The position numbers and the translations under genes were made by a program. From assembly GCF_001949145.1 (NCBI RefSeq), contig NW_019091492.1:482543-546491 (forward strand): a DNA stretch of 63,949 nt, in the 5' to 3' direction. Under the pieces are notes generated by a model, which was not told where the DNA came from, searched no databases, and saw only the letters and a program-made list of their open reading frames with translations. Positions 24,626 to 35,869 of this stretch are shown here, one piece after another. Every line of letters begins with the position of its first letter. Within the stretch, counting starts at the first letter, position 1. This DNA comes from Acanthaster planci (taxonomy: Eukaryota > Echinodermata > Asteroidea > Valvatida > Acanthasteridae).

Positions 24626-25266
24626 TGGGGAGGGAGCAGTGGCAATCCCCCGTAAGAGAAGATGCACAAGTGCTCAATAAAGTACAGAAGGACAAAGCAT
24701 GTATTGCCAGTAGAGTGCATCATTTGTAGGAAGGACAAATGGATCCCACAGCCAGAAAAAGGGAGCCACTAACAAATTACGAATATGAAAAACATACTAC
24801 ATTGCATATTATTCAAGTCTGTTGTTGGATGGATCTGTAATGTGTTTGTGACAGTTCATTATAACGGCGATATACAAGTACTTAATCTTGCAAATAATCT
24901 CAAAGCAACACATACATGTACATGTATGTACCCGTGTTTTCAGTGTCTAAAAATCATTCTGGGGGCAACTTCTCAAAGCTGCCAAATTGCTTAATGATGA
25001 AAATATTCACGATGCAGACTTGGTGGTGATTGAAGTCTGCTACCATAGATTGTGTCACAAGAAGTTTCTGCAGCAAGCACATTGAAGACAGAATCATTGA
25101 AGGAGGATACTGAAGGAGGTGTCATGAGAATGACAAAGCTGCTTCACCTGTTAAGAGCACTTTGTGAAGATGCTGGAGTACCACCAGTCCTGTCATCAAC
25201 AACAGTCCTGAGGGAAAAAACTGAAGAGGCGGTATCCACAACTTCTTTTCCAGCGGCCATCAAGGA

Positions 25267-25280
25267 TTAACCCTAACAGT
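25267..25280. repeat. TTAACCCTAA terminus, one-sided
   Basis: TTAACCCTAACAG at 25267 has the same end as the TTAA/CCCTAA MITEs listed elsewhere. No matching inverted end was found downstream, so it may be a truncated copy. Confidence 0.4.
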
Positions 25281-26185
25281 ACTGGACGCTATATTGTGTT
25301 GAGTACCATATACTAAATTTGACTACTTAGTATTCTGTAGTATGGAGTTCTTCTGCCTTTGATAAAATTATGAAGTATTACAGTTGCAAGGTGCCGGGGT
25401 CTACAATTTACTACTTAAGTCTGAAGTGTCAAGTTACTGGACACTACAAATTACTAAGGGTACAAAGTATTTTTTAGTACTGCGTACCCAAAGTCAATCA
25501 ACACCTTAGTATTGTTTAGTATTGAGTGCCCTTTTAGATTCTGCTGGGGTAGGTAAGATGATAGCGTATGAGGTTGATAAACAATGGTAGCATTGACTTG
25601 GGAGGGTCTGTTTGGTGGATAAGGTCATGACACCTTTTGAAATTTCCCAGACTATGTACCACTTGGTTTTAGTTATTTTTGATAACAGACACAGAAAAGG
25701 ATTGGACCACTGCATTTCTTTGAGGTAAAATCAAAGTGTGATGTTACAGGTAAAATAATCATTTCTATGATGTTACATGACATTCAAACTCCCTCAATGT
25801 GTTATTTACATAAAGCGGAAAAATGACCCAATGAGATGCTGAGTTTTCAATCACATGATATTTAAATATGTAGCATGTGCTCAAGTGGAAAAGGCTCCTA
25901 TGATTGGAGAAAACTTTGGTCATTTGTGGTTGATATCAATGTAATTTCAAATGAACTATTCAATAATATCATTCAACCATGTACATGTATGTAAATTGTC
26001 ATTATTGAAGTGTATATAAGGAGTGAAAACTTTCGCATCATTGCACACCACATCAGCCAGTAGTTTGGTTCACACCCAGCCAACAATATGACAGCCCGCG
26101 AGGTGAAATCATTGCAGGAAAGCTTGTCTGTGTCTGAGGGGCAACTTTTAGAACTGCCCTGAGACAAAGCAACCTACGCTGGAGT

Positions 26186-27092
26186 TTGCCTTCAGAAGAC
26201 AGCAATATGGGTGAGAGTAAGACATCAAAAAAGAAGTCAAGAAAAGACAAAAAGAAAAGGCAGATGAGTCCGTGCCACGAGACCAATACGGAAACAAGCC
26301 AAGAGCCTGCAAAGAAAAAGAAGAAATCCATGAAGGAGAAAAAGAGAGTTAAGACAAGTGAGGAGTGTGACGAATTTGAGGAAGGGTTGAGAGAGGAGTC
26401 AGGGGGAAAAAAAAGTCGAAAAAGAGCAAGAAAGAGAGTGTACAAAGAGCCACAGCTTTGGAAAAAGAAAGACCTGGGTCTTCCAAGTCCATGCCACATG
26501 AAACCCAAGTTCAACATAGAGCCGCACTGATGAGATCTTTGCAACAATCTAAATATAGAGCCCTGGCCGAGTCGAGCTCAGATGAGAAAGAAGATCCAGG
26601 CCCCCATTTGAAGACAAATCCTCCAGTGGCAGTGGTTTCTTCATTGAAGGATACTGGAGTGAAGAGGAGTCAGATGACGAGCTGGACCCAGAAGAGTTTG
26701 GACTGGAAGACGAGAATGGCAAGATGGCAGACGGGCAGGGTCATCGGGGTAAAGGCCAAAAAAAAAGAAGACATGCCAAGCCTGCTCCAGACAATGACCC
26801 CAAAGAGGCACCACCCGATGCTCCCTTGGATGAAGATGTCTACCAATGGTTGAGCAAACTAAGACGGGTGTACACACATGCCTTTGCTGAACCTACACCA
26901 CTTGGACCAACATTTGCCCAAAGAGCTGGGATGAGGGCCATCGACTACTTCCTGCAGTTCTTTTTGTTGGCTCTTTTCTCCCTCATTGCTGACATGACAA
27001 GTATAAACCTGAAGCTGGCGGGCATTCCCCAGGACACAACCCGTGAGGAAATCAGGGCCTGGTTTGGAATTCACATTGCAATGTTTCAGTAG
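26186..27092 (+). pseudogene. piggyBac-like transposase N-terminal relic
   Basis: A Lys-rich frame (26186..26530) is followed in another frame by SLQQSKYRALAESSSDEKED. After a further shift near 26605 come GFFIEGYWSEEESDDELD and DEDVYQWLSKLRRVYTHAF, then GPTFAQRAGMRAIDYFLQFF, ADMTSINLKLAG and REEIRAWFGIHIAMFQ up to a stop at 27092. The acidic leader, the GPT...DYFLxFF block and the EEIRAWFGI block fit the start of piggyBac (DDE_Tnp_1_7) transposases. The catalytic part is missing, so the copy is truncated and dead. The domestication alternative is unlikely given the shifts. Confidence 0.65.
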
Positions 27093-27416
27093 TATACAAG
27101 TTGATTATAAATACATCAGCCTTGTGGATTTCACGAAATTTTAACACAGCATCAACACTTGCAAGTAATTTCTCGGTTTCTACAGTCACAAGCACGGTGT
27201 TATCAGCATAATGTATTCAAATCAAATGCATTGTAGTAACATTTAAATTAATGGAAACAACTAAAGACATCTGATATGACTGCCACATAAAACAAGTCCA
27301 TGTACCTTAAAAAGTAACACAAGACCCAGATAAGGGCAATCAGGTCCTCCGAAGGCAATACAGGTCGGCTACTCAGATATGATTCCTTGAAAAAGGAACT
27401 GAGGAATGTTATGGCC

Positions 27417-27549
27417 TGTTTGTTTCAGGCGGATCCGGATCGTGATCAGTGATCTGTCGTTGGTTCACCGACACCAGAACCCACCTAACGGATAGGGTGA
27501 ACCAGCTCTGGGATCGCTGACCACGATCCAGATCCATGTGAAACAAACA
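27417..27549. mobile_element. Fold-back MITE, 133 bp
   Basis: The left end TGTTTGTTTCAGGCGGATCC pairs with the right end, whose reverse complement is TGTTTGTTTCACATGGATCT. The pairing continues inward through GGATCGTGATCAG / GGATCGTGGTCAG to GGTTCACC. The whole element is one imperfect palindrome. Confidence 0.85.
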
Positions 27550-27771
27550 TTGATTCCTTTCAATCTCATTCCAATGGGATTGCACATTAATGGTTCAACT
27601 GGGGTCATTAGGATGGTACTCTGTTTGCACTGGAAGGAAGTAACTGACCAGTGGTCAATCTGCATGTACATGCACAGTTTACATTTCAATGTACCAGTAC
27701 AAAAAACTGGGTTACTTCAAGTTGTTCCGTGCAAAACTTCTAACAAGGGCTGTTACTGCTCCTTTGATCAA

Positions 27772-27865
27772 ATCATTTTGACATTCTCATGATATCAAAA
27801 GATGAATCAATTTGACATTCTCAAAATATCAAAGATGGATCATTTTGACATTTTCATGAATGTGA
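27772..27865. repeat. 33/34-bp tandem repeat, about 2.7 copies
   Basis: ATCATTTTGACATTCTC-type units start at 27772, 27805 and 27839. Divergence between copies is visible. Confidence 0.8.
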
Positions 27866-27883
27866 AAATTATGTAGGGAAAAT

Positions 27884-28966
27884 GTTGAAGTTACTACGGA
27901 CTTCCACAGTTCCAGAAACATTTATGATAAAACCCACATTGTATCCCTGTAAGCCTATCATGATGTCTGTCTACATGTAGTTTGGCTGGATTTACACAAA
28001 TTACCCACATACATGTACTTACAGTTGCATCTTTATGTGGAAGACACCGAGGATCAGTGGCAGAAATTCCACGGTTACTTCCTAAGGAAGTTGCTTGTAC
28101 CAACACAGGTTGCATAGGACAAACAAGGCATAGTTAAGAATGTTGACAGGCACATCATGATTGGTGATGGTTCAGCATTCTGAAAATGCTTTCTCTGATA
28201 CTCGTAGTTACCGATGGCATATGAAGCAAACTTTGGGACAGAGAGAACACCCCCTCCTCCGCCTTTGTGTTGGTCATTGATACACTGGTATCTCAGGAAT
28301 TCTTTTCAGACATGGGGGGGGGAATGTGTTAAGTGACAATAGGCTGGAGTGTCTATAGGGATTGGACTTGTAGGAGGGGTACCCCTCTGTCCCATTTCGT
28401 GCCTGGTATAACTGATGGTCTTACCTGGAATTGAACGAAGTGGAAAGTTACTAAGATATTTCTCCAAAACATGGACATTTTTTCTGACAGTTATCCCCTT
28501 TTTATTTACCATTTTTCTCATTGTCCTTTTTTCAGATATTCTTTTTACACTTAAGTAAATGACCCAATTATTACAGGGGTCAGTAGTATAAAGTGCCAGT
28601 GTGCAGTAACTATGGCAAGATATATTCTAACAGTAAATATCAAGCAACTTGACAAGAAGAAATGACCAACATTAGAGTCTCATCTCAAAAGAGATACTGG
28701 GCATTGTGTAGAGGACTCCTCATACAATTTGTCAAACCGTCAAAATTTAGCTAGCTTTTTATCAAAAACAATCTAAGACAATTACTCACCACATATATTT
28801 CCAGGAGCCATGAGAAATTGCTGAAGAACACTGGATTCGAAATTCAATAATTTCACCAACTTGAGCATATGTACTGCACTACCCTCCACCACAGCCACTG
28901 TTGTTACTGCTTGTAAGCCAACAGCAATTTTTGGCAATGCCTACACTGCAATGCTGCATCATACTA
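27884..28966 (-). pseudogene. Importin-alpha (KPNA) pseudogene, exons 4-6 equivalents
   Basis: Three minus-strand blocks match consecutive exons of the intact importin-alpha gene at 43-58 kb. Block 28966..28790 reads ALPKIAVGLQAVTTVAVV, then AVHMLKLVKLLNFES and APGNIC. It ends at a gtgagt donor in the same codon phase as exon 4 (ALTNIASG...TMAVV...[10 protein letters not shown]...GNII). Block about 28165..28023 has TSNFLRK, a stop, then PW, against SFLRNVTW of exon 5, and ends at gtaagt like exon 5. Block 27946..about 27884 starts after ttacag with DTMWVLS, then a stop, against DTVWALSY of exon 6. In-frame stops and at least one shift show it is dead. I found no equivalents of exons 7-9 further down. 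Divergence is high, so either it is old or it comes from another KPNA subtype. Confidence 0.7.
28211..28411. mobile_element. MITE family M1, copy 1
   Basis: About 200 bp. It shares with 51635..51836 the block CCGCCTTTGTGTTGGTCATT, then ATCTCAGGAATTCTTT, TATAGGGATTGGAC and GGGGTACCCCTC, in the same order. The ends are imperfect inverted repeats built on GAAGCAA...TGGGACAGAGAG. Confidence 0.85.
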
Positions 28967-29889
28967 AATCTAAGAAATGAATGAAAAAAGGTAACAAAAT
29001 CAGAATAACAGGGCTTCTGTCTCTTGGATATAAGCCTGCATTTTCAAAGGCGAACAAACACTAAAGGGAAATTCCTGATGAACTTGCAAACTCATTTCTT
29101 GTATCAAAATGATGAGATTGACCTTAATTTCTTGCAATTGAGACTAAACTTCATTTCAAGTACATGTCCATGTAATATGCAAGGGGCTTTAGTGTCAGTT
29201 TGTGCATATTCTTGAGGGAAGTGGAGTAGATGCATTAACTTTAATACTTGGTGATTGTGAGCATGCCTAGCAGGTACTAACACACGCGCCTTTGCACGTT
29301 GGGCTGTTTTCTCTGTGCAGCACACAATCAGGCATATTAGCAATTCTATGATGTTTTGAGCACCCAGTGGAGCTATTTCTGAAGCCCAAATTAGAGCGCA
29401 TCATTCAAAGTTGCAAGATGAATTTTGGACTAGTTACTTGCCTTTCTGTTATTGCGGTTTACGGTGCACTGAGCAAGAATTAGTGTTATTTTCACCTTGA
29501 CACTTCTCCGAGCTATTAAATTAAGGCAAATCCAGCTTGGATTTAGTTCACACATGGTAATCTGTGGTTCCGTTGTTTTTGGTTGGTTTTAAGGAGGAAA
29601 TAAACTGACAAATTGTGGATTAGTTACCCGGTATTTGGGTCATTAGCGGAGGTCCTATCACCTCCTGAGGTAATGTAAATGAGGTCACAGTTTTGGAGGC
29701 ACATGTACCTCCTTATGTCATTTATTGAATAAATAGATGAGATAAGTTATAACCTGTCTTGCGTGCTGTCCGACAGGGTTGCCTACAAGTATGGGTATAC
29801 ATGTATGTACATGTACATAGACTCTTTCTACAAATGGACATCCCCCCTGCTTGTTGAGAACCTGCCGCACATAAGAATTCCTACTGCGC

Positions 29890-30653
29890 NNNNNNNNNNN
29901 NNNNNNNNNNNNNNNNNNNNNNNNNNNNNNNNNNNNNNNNNNNNNNNNNNNNNNNNNNNNNNNNNNNNNNNNNNNNNNNNNNNNNNNNNNNNNNNNNNNN
30001 NNNNNNNNNNNNNNNNNNNNNNNNNNNNNNNNNNNNNNNNNNNNNNNNNNNNNNNNNNNNNNNNNNNNNNNNNNNNNNNNNNNNNNNNNNNNNNNNNNNN
30101 NNNNNNNNNNNNNNNNNNNNNNNNNNNNNNNNNNNNNNNNNNNNNNNNNNNNNNNNNNNNNNNNNNNNNNNNNNNNNNNNNNNNNNNNNNNNNNNNNNNN
30201 NNNNNNNNNNNNNNNNNNNNNNNNNNNNNNNNNNNNNNNNNNNNNNNNNNNNNNNNNNNNNNNNNNNNNNNNNNNNNNNNNNNNNNNNNNNNNNNNNNNN
30301 NNNNNNNNNNNNNNNNNNNNNNNNNNNNNNNNNNNNNNNNNNNNNNNNNNNNNNNNNNNNNNNNNNNNNNNNNNNNNNNNNNNNNNNNNNNNNNNNNNNN
30401 NNNNNNNNNNNNNNNNNNNNNNNNNNNNNNNNNNNNNNNNNNNNNNNNNNNNNNNNNNNNNNNNNNNNNNNNNNNNNNNNNNNNNNNNNNNNNNNNNNNN
30501 NNNNNNNNNNNNNNNNNNNNNNNNNNNNNNNNNNNNNNNNNNNNNNNNNNNNNNNNNNNNNNNNNNNNNNNNNNNNNNNNNNNNNNNNNNNNNNNNNNNN
30601 NNNNNNNNNNNNNNNNNNNNNNNNNNNNNNNNNNNNNNNNNNNNNNNNNNNNN
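29890..30653. other. Assembly gap (764 N)
   Basis: The bases are unknown. The gap lies inside a 21-bp tandem array: TCCTACTGCGC directly precedes it and TCCTACTGCG directly follows. Open frames that span it are artefacts. Confidence 1.
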
Positions 30654-30716
30654 TCCTACTGCGTGTGGAGCCACTCCTACTGCGCGTGGAGCCACTCCTA
30701 CTGCGCGTGGAGCCAC
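30654..30716. repeat. 21-bp minisatellite, three copies beside the gap
   Basis: Copies of TCCTACTGCGCGTGGAGCCAC start at 30654, 30675 and 30696. The first has GTG for GCG. A partial copy at 29879..29889 sits on the other side of the gap, so the gap is probably unresolved array. Confidence 0.95.
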
Positions 30717-30929
30717 TCCCACCCACTTCTCTATTATTATATAGAATAGTCTGTGGGAAAAGAAAAATGCCAAAGTAGTTTTGACGCATGTTGTATAATC
30801 AGTACTTGGTACTTGTATAGAAGCAATGCTTCCCAAACTAAAAAAAGTAACCAAATTGTTAGATATTCACGTTAATTAAGCAATGCCAAATGGTATACGC
30901 TAACTTTTAACTTCTACATCAATGCTCAC

Positions 30930-31015
30930 CTTGAAAGTAGTTATCAAGAATGAGCAAAGCATGGTCATAGATCTCATGACTGTCCCTGCAGTGTAGATTT
31001 TCAATTTCCTTGAGT
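30930..31015 (-). CDS. Importin-alpha-like last ARM repeat exon (isolated)
   Basis: This is an 86-nt exon candidate with a good acceptor (pyrimidine-rich, tttttcacag) and donor (gtgagc). It encodes LKEIENLHCRDSHEIY and then ALLILDNYFQ. The family consensus for the final, atypical ARM repeat of importin-alpha is roughly KIENLQ-HEN-EIY--A--IIE-YF, so the match is clear. The intact gene's exon 10 has [20 protein letters not shown]. The splice phases differ from that exon (enters after two codon bases and leaves after one), so it is not a simple recent duplicate. The neighbouring exons were not found. It may be the end of a second, diverged KPNA gene or a relic. Confidence 0.5.
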
Positions 31016-31019
31016 CTGT

Positions 31020-34000
31020 GAAAAAGTTCATTTGTTTCATGGAAGGTTGCTGGTAAACACAAGGGGTGATGTATGGCTACAACATTTCCGAGGATGGATT
31101 TACGCCAGGGAGATTTCACAAGCCTTTGGGGAAACACTGAGTATACAGTCCTGTAATAAACATCGGGCAGGGCAAAAATCCAAACTTAATGGCTACATGT
31201 TACAATCAAAAGATGTCCAGGCGTGGGATTTTTCATTTCACTAGTGTAGTGGGCATAATATGATAATCATGACACCTGCTTACATTATTTATTTGTTTAT
31301 GCCTTTTATTATCAGCCAACCAGTGAGAATTATTCGTTTCCGGCTAAGATAGTGAAAAGTTTTTGCATGCTGTACAAAAAATACAAATATCCTCCCTTTA
31401 GAGAATACATATATTTTAATGATGAGAAAAAAAAACAGGGATTTTACTTCACAAAAAAATAATTATGAATTAACAATGAAAATAAATAAAGGGCCTAGCT
31501 TGAAGACACAAAATTCATCCTATTACACTAGCCACTGCTAAGCAAGTGTTACTTTCTGGTAAATTGGAAAGATGAGGGAAGTCCATCTTGCATGATCTAA
31601 AGCCCACACCCAATTTGCAGGTAACTAGAAAGCTTATTACTCACAGCATATATTATAAAAACTGTAAAAATGGTCACTGTTTGCATAACTTGTCTGTGTA
31701 TGTTTCATTAATGGTGATAAAAAACAATGCAGTGCGGAATGCAGTATTGTATGCTCAGTGACGTCAAAGCACTCTGCAATCACAAAGGGCCATGATCAGT
31801 TTTCTGCAGCAGCTGCAATTAAAGTTACCTCCCTCACTCAAATCTGCACTCCTGGGTGAAGAGAGCCAACTGTAGTGAGGTTACTTGCCTTGCAGGGAAG
31901 TTCCCCAGAGATGCACCCACACAAAGAGGCCAGAAATATGTCCACTGAGCTCATTCATAAAAATTACACGCTAAAATATTCTATTTAGAGTTCTGAGAGC
32001 CACGGAATTGGGGAATTGAAGAAATTTGGAACTGAACCTCTGGCCTGGACTCAGAGCTCCCAATTCTGAGTAATTTGGATGCAAATCGGGTCCCACATTG
32101 GCACTATTTAACCATTTTGCAGAGGGATGCATTTTCAAAATGACTACTTTTCGAGGCAATGAAAATTCTTCATTTTATGGGTGGTCTGCTTTGGGTCAGA
32201 ATTTCTCAAAAATTCATCCGTCAACCTACTTAAAATCGAAAGAAAAATGAAAGAGGACATATCAAACGACATTTTTCTGTCCAGCTTGGACACCTGTGAC
32301 AGTTGCATTTTAAGAATAATATATAATAATATATAATAATACATTTTGTAAAAAAAAACATCTCTACCCCAAAACAGATTTATTGGGGACGTGAACCCCG
32401 TCAAGCCACAATGTGATTCAAATAAACCTTTGAAGTGGTTTATTACAGGATAGCTGTAGGTCATGTAATTAGATTTGTCTCGATTGACGAAAATGCATCA
32501 TGACCATGGTCATGAACCAATGGTGAAGTATCCCACAATTTAAATTAAATACAGGACTGGATTTAATAAAGTATAATTGCTGCAATTTTTGGGGTAGAGA
32601 AAAAATTTGGCAGTTTGCAGATTACATCCATGATCTCATGCTTAGTGTTGCATGAACAAATATACCATTCAACATGCAACCATCAATGAGTGCATTAGAT
32701 TAACCTACATACATACATTCCACTTCACTGGCTGGCTCAGATTGTCGTCCCAATCTCACTTGTTTGACACTGAGTACATGTTTATGGCCACATCACTGGC
32801 CACGGTTGTCTGGCTGAAGCTATTAAAATGCACCCTTTGCTACATAATCGTTCATTCCAGTAGGGAATATGGCTTAGTGTTTGTACATGCAGTCCAGTTC
32901 CCAGTCCAAACCAGAAAGATTCTGGAAACTTTCATGACTGTAACAAATCTTTTAGGTCTTATAGCAGGGTAGTGCCAATGGTGACAGGATCAAATGGGGG
33001 AATTCCTCTGTTTTCTATTTATTGGGCAAAGTTTTCCAAACCACAGACTATTCTCAGGCATTGTCAGGAAGACAAGTGTCTTCAGAATCTAAAAATGTTA
33101 TCTGGACAGTCATGCTAAGTATCATTATCCATTTTTTAAATGTATTTTGGGGGGGGGCATTAGGAAGATGTTAATTTATATAACGGGTTTTGCCCTTACC
33201 CAACGTATATTAATAAGCACTGTATGCTCAGTGTTTGTCCAAGAGCTTGCAAAAAAACTTCATAAGCTTGTGAGGTTTTTTTAAAATAAATATCATTGTC
33301 CAGTTTGACTTTACGCCAGTGCCGAGCAAATGTGAAATCAAGGTTGAGTTGACAGATATTTTCCTAGGGCTGTCTTACATGTGAATTGGGATGACGTTTG
33401 ATGTATGATTTCATCAAGGAACTTGTTCAAGGCTACAATTGTCTTAAGTGAAATTTTTTTTTTTAGTATGCTTGAGTGCATTAAACTTCGCAAAGGAGCA
33501 TGTAACACCAGTTACATGTAAGTCTATTCTTTGTGATCATACGTGAATATGTACCGTACATGGGTGACACAGGCATACAGAGGGCTGTCAACAGCAATTA
33601 CATTACGGATGAAATGATAGAGGATTGTGACTTTGTACTGAATTAATGGCATTGTTTTGAGGGTTGCTACAGCAGGTTTTGTTGCATTTCTGTTGCCTGG
33701 ACCTAGATACTTTGTAGTTGTTGCCTGTAACAAATCTAGCTGCCCCCAACTACCGGCACGTTTTTCGAGTTTGTTATTGCAGCATGACTGATTTTGTTGA
33801 TGTACCCTGTCGTGCAGGCCCTAAGGTGGCATGTGCACTTTGACTTTTTACCTCCAGTGCTTTGCTGGAAGTTGGAACAAAACATGTATTTTCACAAATA
33901 TCACAGTAAGTGAAATTTCATCAAGCTCAAACCAGCTTACAAAGATCCAAGGACATTTTAATTTGGCCTGTTCTTCCAATTTGTTTGTTTTTCTTTCTTT

Positions 34001-34590
34001 TTCAAAATGTAAAATGAGCTCTTTTCTATCCCCCAAAATAAAAACAAATTCTAACAAACTTGCTTATTTTGATTTTGAGTGGAGACAGTAATGATTTACT
34101 AGGATTTAGCAAGAACTTTTTTAATGTTCATGTGGAATTCTTTTAAATCCTAAGTGCCGACAAAAACACGTGTAGGGAACACTTAGCTGGATTCGTGCCC
34201 AATTTCTGGAGGCCACCATTTTGGAATGTCAGACTGAATTGCATGCCACTGAAATCATTCACAAAGGTTCAACAGCATGTACATGGTACCAGTATTTAAC
34301 TGAATGAATTTGAAGTTTTAAACAAAGCTAGACCTCTGGCCAAACTGCAGTCTACAGGGCGCCCTGACAAGGATATCGAGAGAAACGTCTGAGCGGAGTG
34401 CACTTTGTTAGGCCTACAGCCTGGGTGATTTTGCACAAACAGCAGCCTGTGGGAAGAAAAATGGGGCAATGTTTGCTTCTTTCTTTCTCTAATACAATGC
34501 CTTTCTACCATCGTGCAAAATCACCTAGGCCTGAGGCCTACATGTACATGGTAACATCTGTAAAAACATCAACAATACGAACGTCTATAC
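31020..34590. other. No gene recognised
   Basis: AT-rich, with the dispersed repeat at 33167..33250. I looked for minus-strand importin-alpha exons that could precede 30930..31015 and saw none. Confidence 0.4.
33167..33250. repeat. Dispersed repeat, copy 2
   Basis: Same orientation and nearly the same sequence as 2354..2442, with small deletions after CCCAACGTA. Confidence 0.75.
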
Positions 34591-34696
34591 ACCGAGTGGA
34601 GCGTAAGTATTCCTCTTTTTCGAGTTTTAGACAGCAGTATGACTGTTCCCGTCCAAAAAAAGTTGAAAAAGAGGGACACTAACGCTCCACTCAGTA
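34591..34696. mobile_element. Fold-back MITE, about 106 bp
   Basis: Left arm ACCGAGTGGAGCGTAAGTAT followed by TCCTCTTTTTC. The reverse complement of the right arm is ACTGAGTGGAGCGTTAGTGT followed by CCCTCTTTTTC. The arms are about 31 bp and the loop about 40 bp. Confidence 0.8.
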
Positions 34697-35208
34697 CAGC
34701 TAGAAGCAGAACGCCTACAAAAAAACAAACTGCACAGTGAATCACCTCGTCTTTATCATGTTTTTTGTGCTACTGTTGCATCACACACTTCAAGTTCAGT
34801 CACATTTCCACGTTCATGGATACATCGGGAGTCAGGTTGGCGTGGTGGTTCTTTCCTCGCCTTCCAGTTCCACTTCTGCGGTCCAGTTCGAATCCAAGCC
34901 CGGTCCACACGTGGATTACACGCCCTTCCTCCTTTATAACATGTAATGTAGGTTTTCAGTTCCTACATTCATTGTACCATGACTGTACCTCCCACTAGGC
35001 CAGGCTATACTGTGTAACTGCTTCTCATTGTCTCCTCTACTACCTGAGGCCAGCTCTACGCCTATACAGGTTTCATCAGGCTTGCGAGCTACAGTGCCCA
35101 GGGCGCTTTTGAGGAATCCTTGGTTTCATTACCAGAAATGATTTAAAATAATAACAAAGTTGATGTGCTGTTTCCTGCAGCAGTTTTGATTAACGCGGCA
35201 CCTGTACC

Positions 35209-35241
35209 CAAAGATTGTATAGCGCCGCTACACAATCTTTG
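35209..35241. repeat. Near-perfect 33-bp palindrome
   Basis: CAAAGATTGTATAGCG, one base, then CGCTACACAATCTTTG. The 16-bp arms have one mismatch. Confidence 0.9.
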
Positions 35242-35451
35242 CCAGTACCTAGTATGGTACACTTCGTCAGCTCGCGCGCAGCGAGCTAGCATGCATCATA
35301 TGCATTGATGGTGCGTCCTCATGCTAGCCTTTCGTCAAGGCCTTCTAGGCTCTGTGTGTGTGTGTAACTGCAAAGCGACTGGACAGGAGACCAGGCGATT
35401 GACGCAGCCACGAGGCCTTTTCCAAATTGATTTTGAGGTTTTTGTGGTGAA

Positions 35452-35865
35452 TTATTCATAAGCTTTCTTATATGCATTGTTCATAAATTTCATGTAAACA
35501 GTTGAAGCAGATGAGTCTCCGAAATAAACAGCATCAACTCCAAAGCTTACACAATGTTCCCTCTGTTTTTTCATGAGGGCAATAAGCGGTGAGATGACAA
35601 CTATGATGCTTGTTGGTGTACCGGTACCGTGGGACCTGGGGATGGTGCTGACGTTGGAGTAACACTTGCAAGTAGCAGTTTGAATGGTCAAAGCAAAACC
35701 CAGTGCTTGAAATATGGAGCGCTTACCATATCCTGTGGGCAGAGACGAAAACGTCACGTCTGCGTACAGATACTTCAATAGCTTAACGCTGCAACGGTTT
35801 AAACTCGGCAAGGTGAAGTTTTCCAGCAGAACTGTCCAAATACTGCTCAGACTATAGACCTGCAC
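35452..35865 (-). pseudogene. RecQ-like SF2 helicase N-terminal fragment
   Basis: A minus-strand frame with LYADVTFSSLPTGYGKRSIF (Walker A region), then SIIVVISPLIALMKKQREHC (motif Ia) and GVDAVYFGDSS. The order and spacing match RecQ-type helicases that are multicopy in many marine invertebrates (typical LPTGYGKSLIFQ, VVSPLIxLMKDQ). In Walker A the expected GKS reads GKRS, which would impair ATP binding. The DEAH box and later motifs are absent in the flanks, and a stop follows at 35452. A fragment or single exon of a decayed copy is most likely. Confidence 0.65.
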
Positions 35866-35869
35866 TCAC

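Noticed and set aside
26053-26547. 164-residue minus-strand frame with Phe/Leu runs
   Set aside because: It is the antisense of the Lys-rich start of the piggyBac-like relic.
29718-30854. Long open frames on both strands across 29.7-30.85 kb
   Set aside because: They are made of the 764 unknown bases plus a 21-bp repeat, so no coding claim is possible.
34880-34910. tRNA-like GTTCGAATCC word
   Set aside because: No acceptor stem or anticodon arm could be folded around it.
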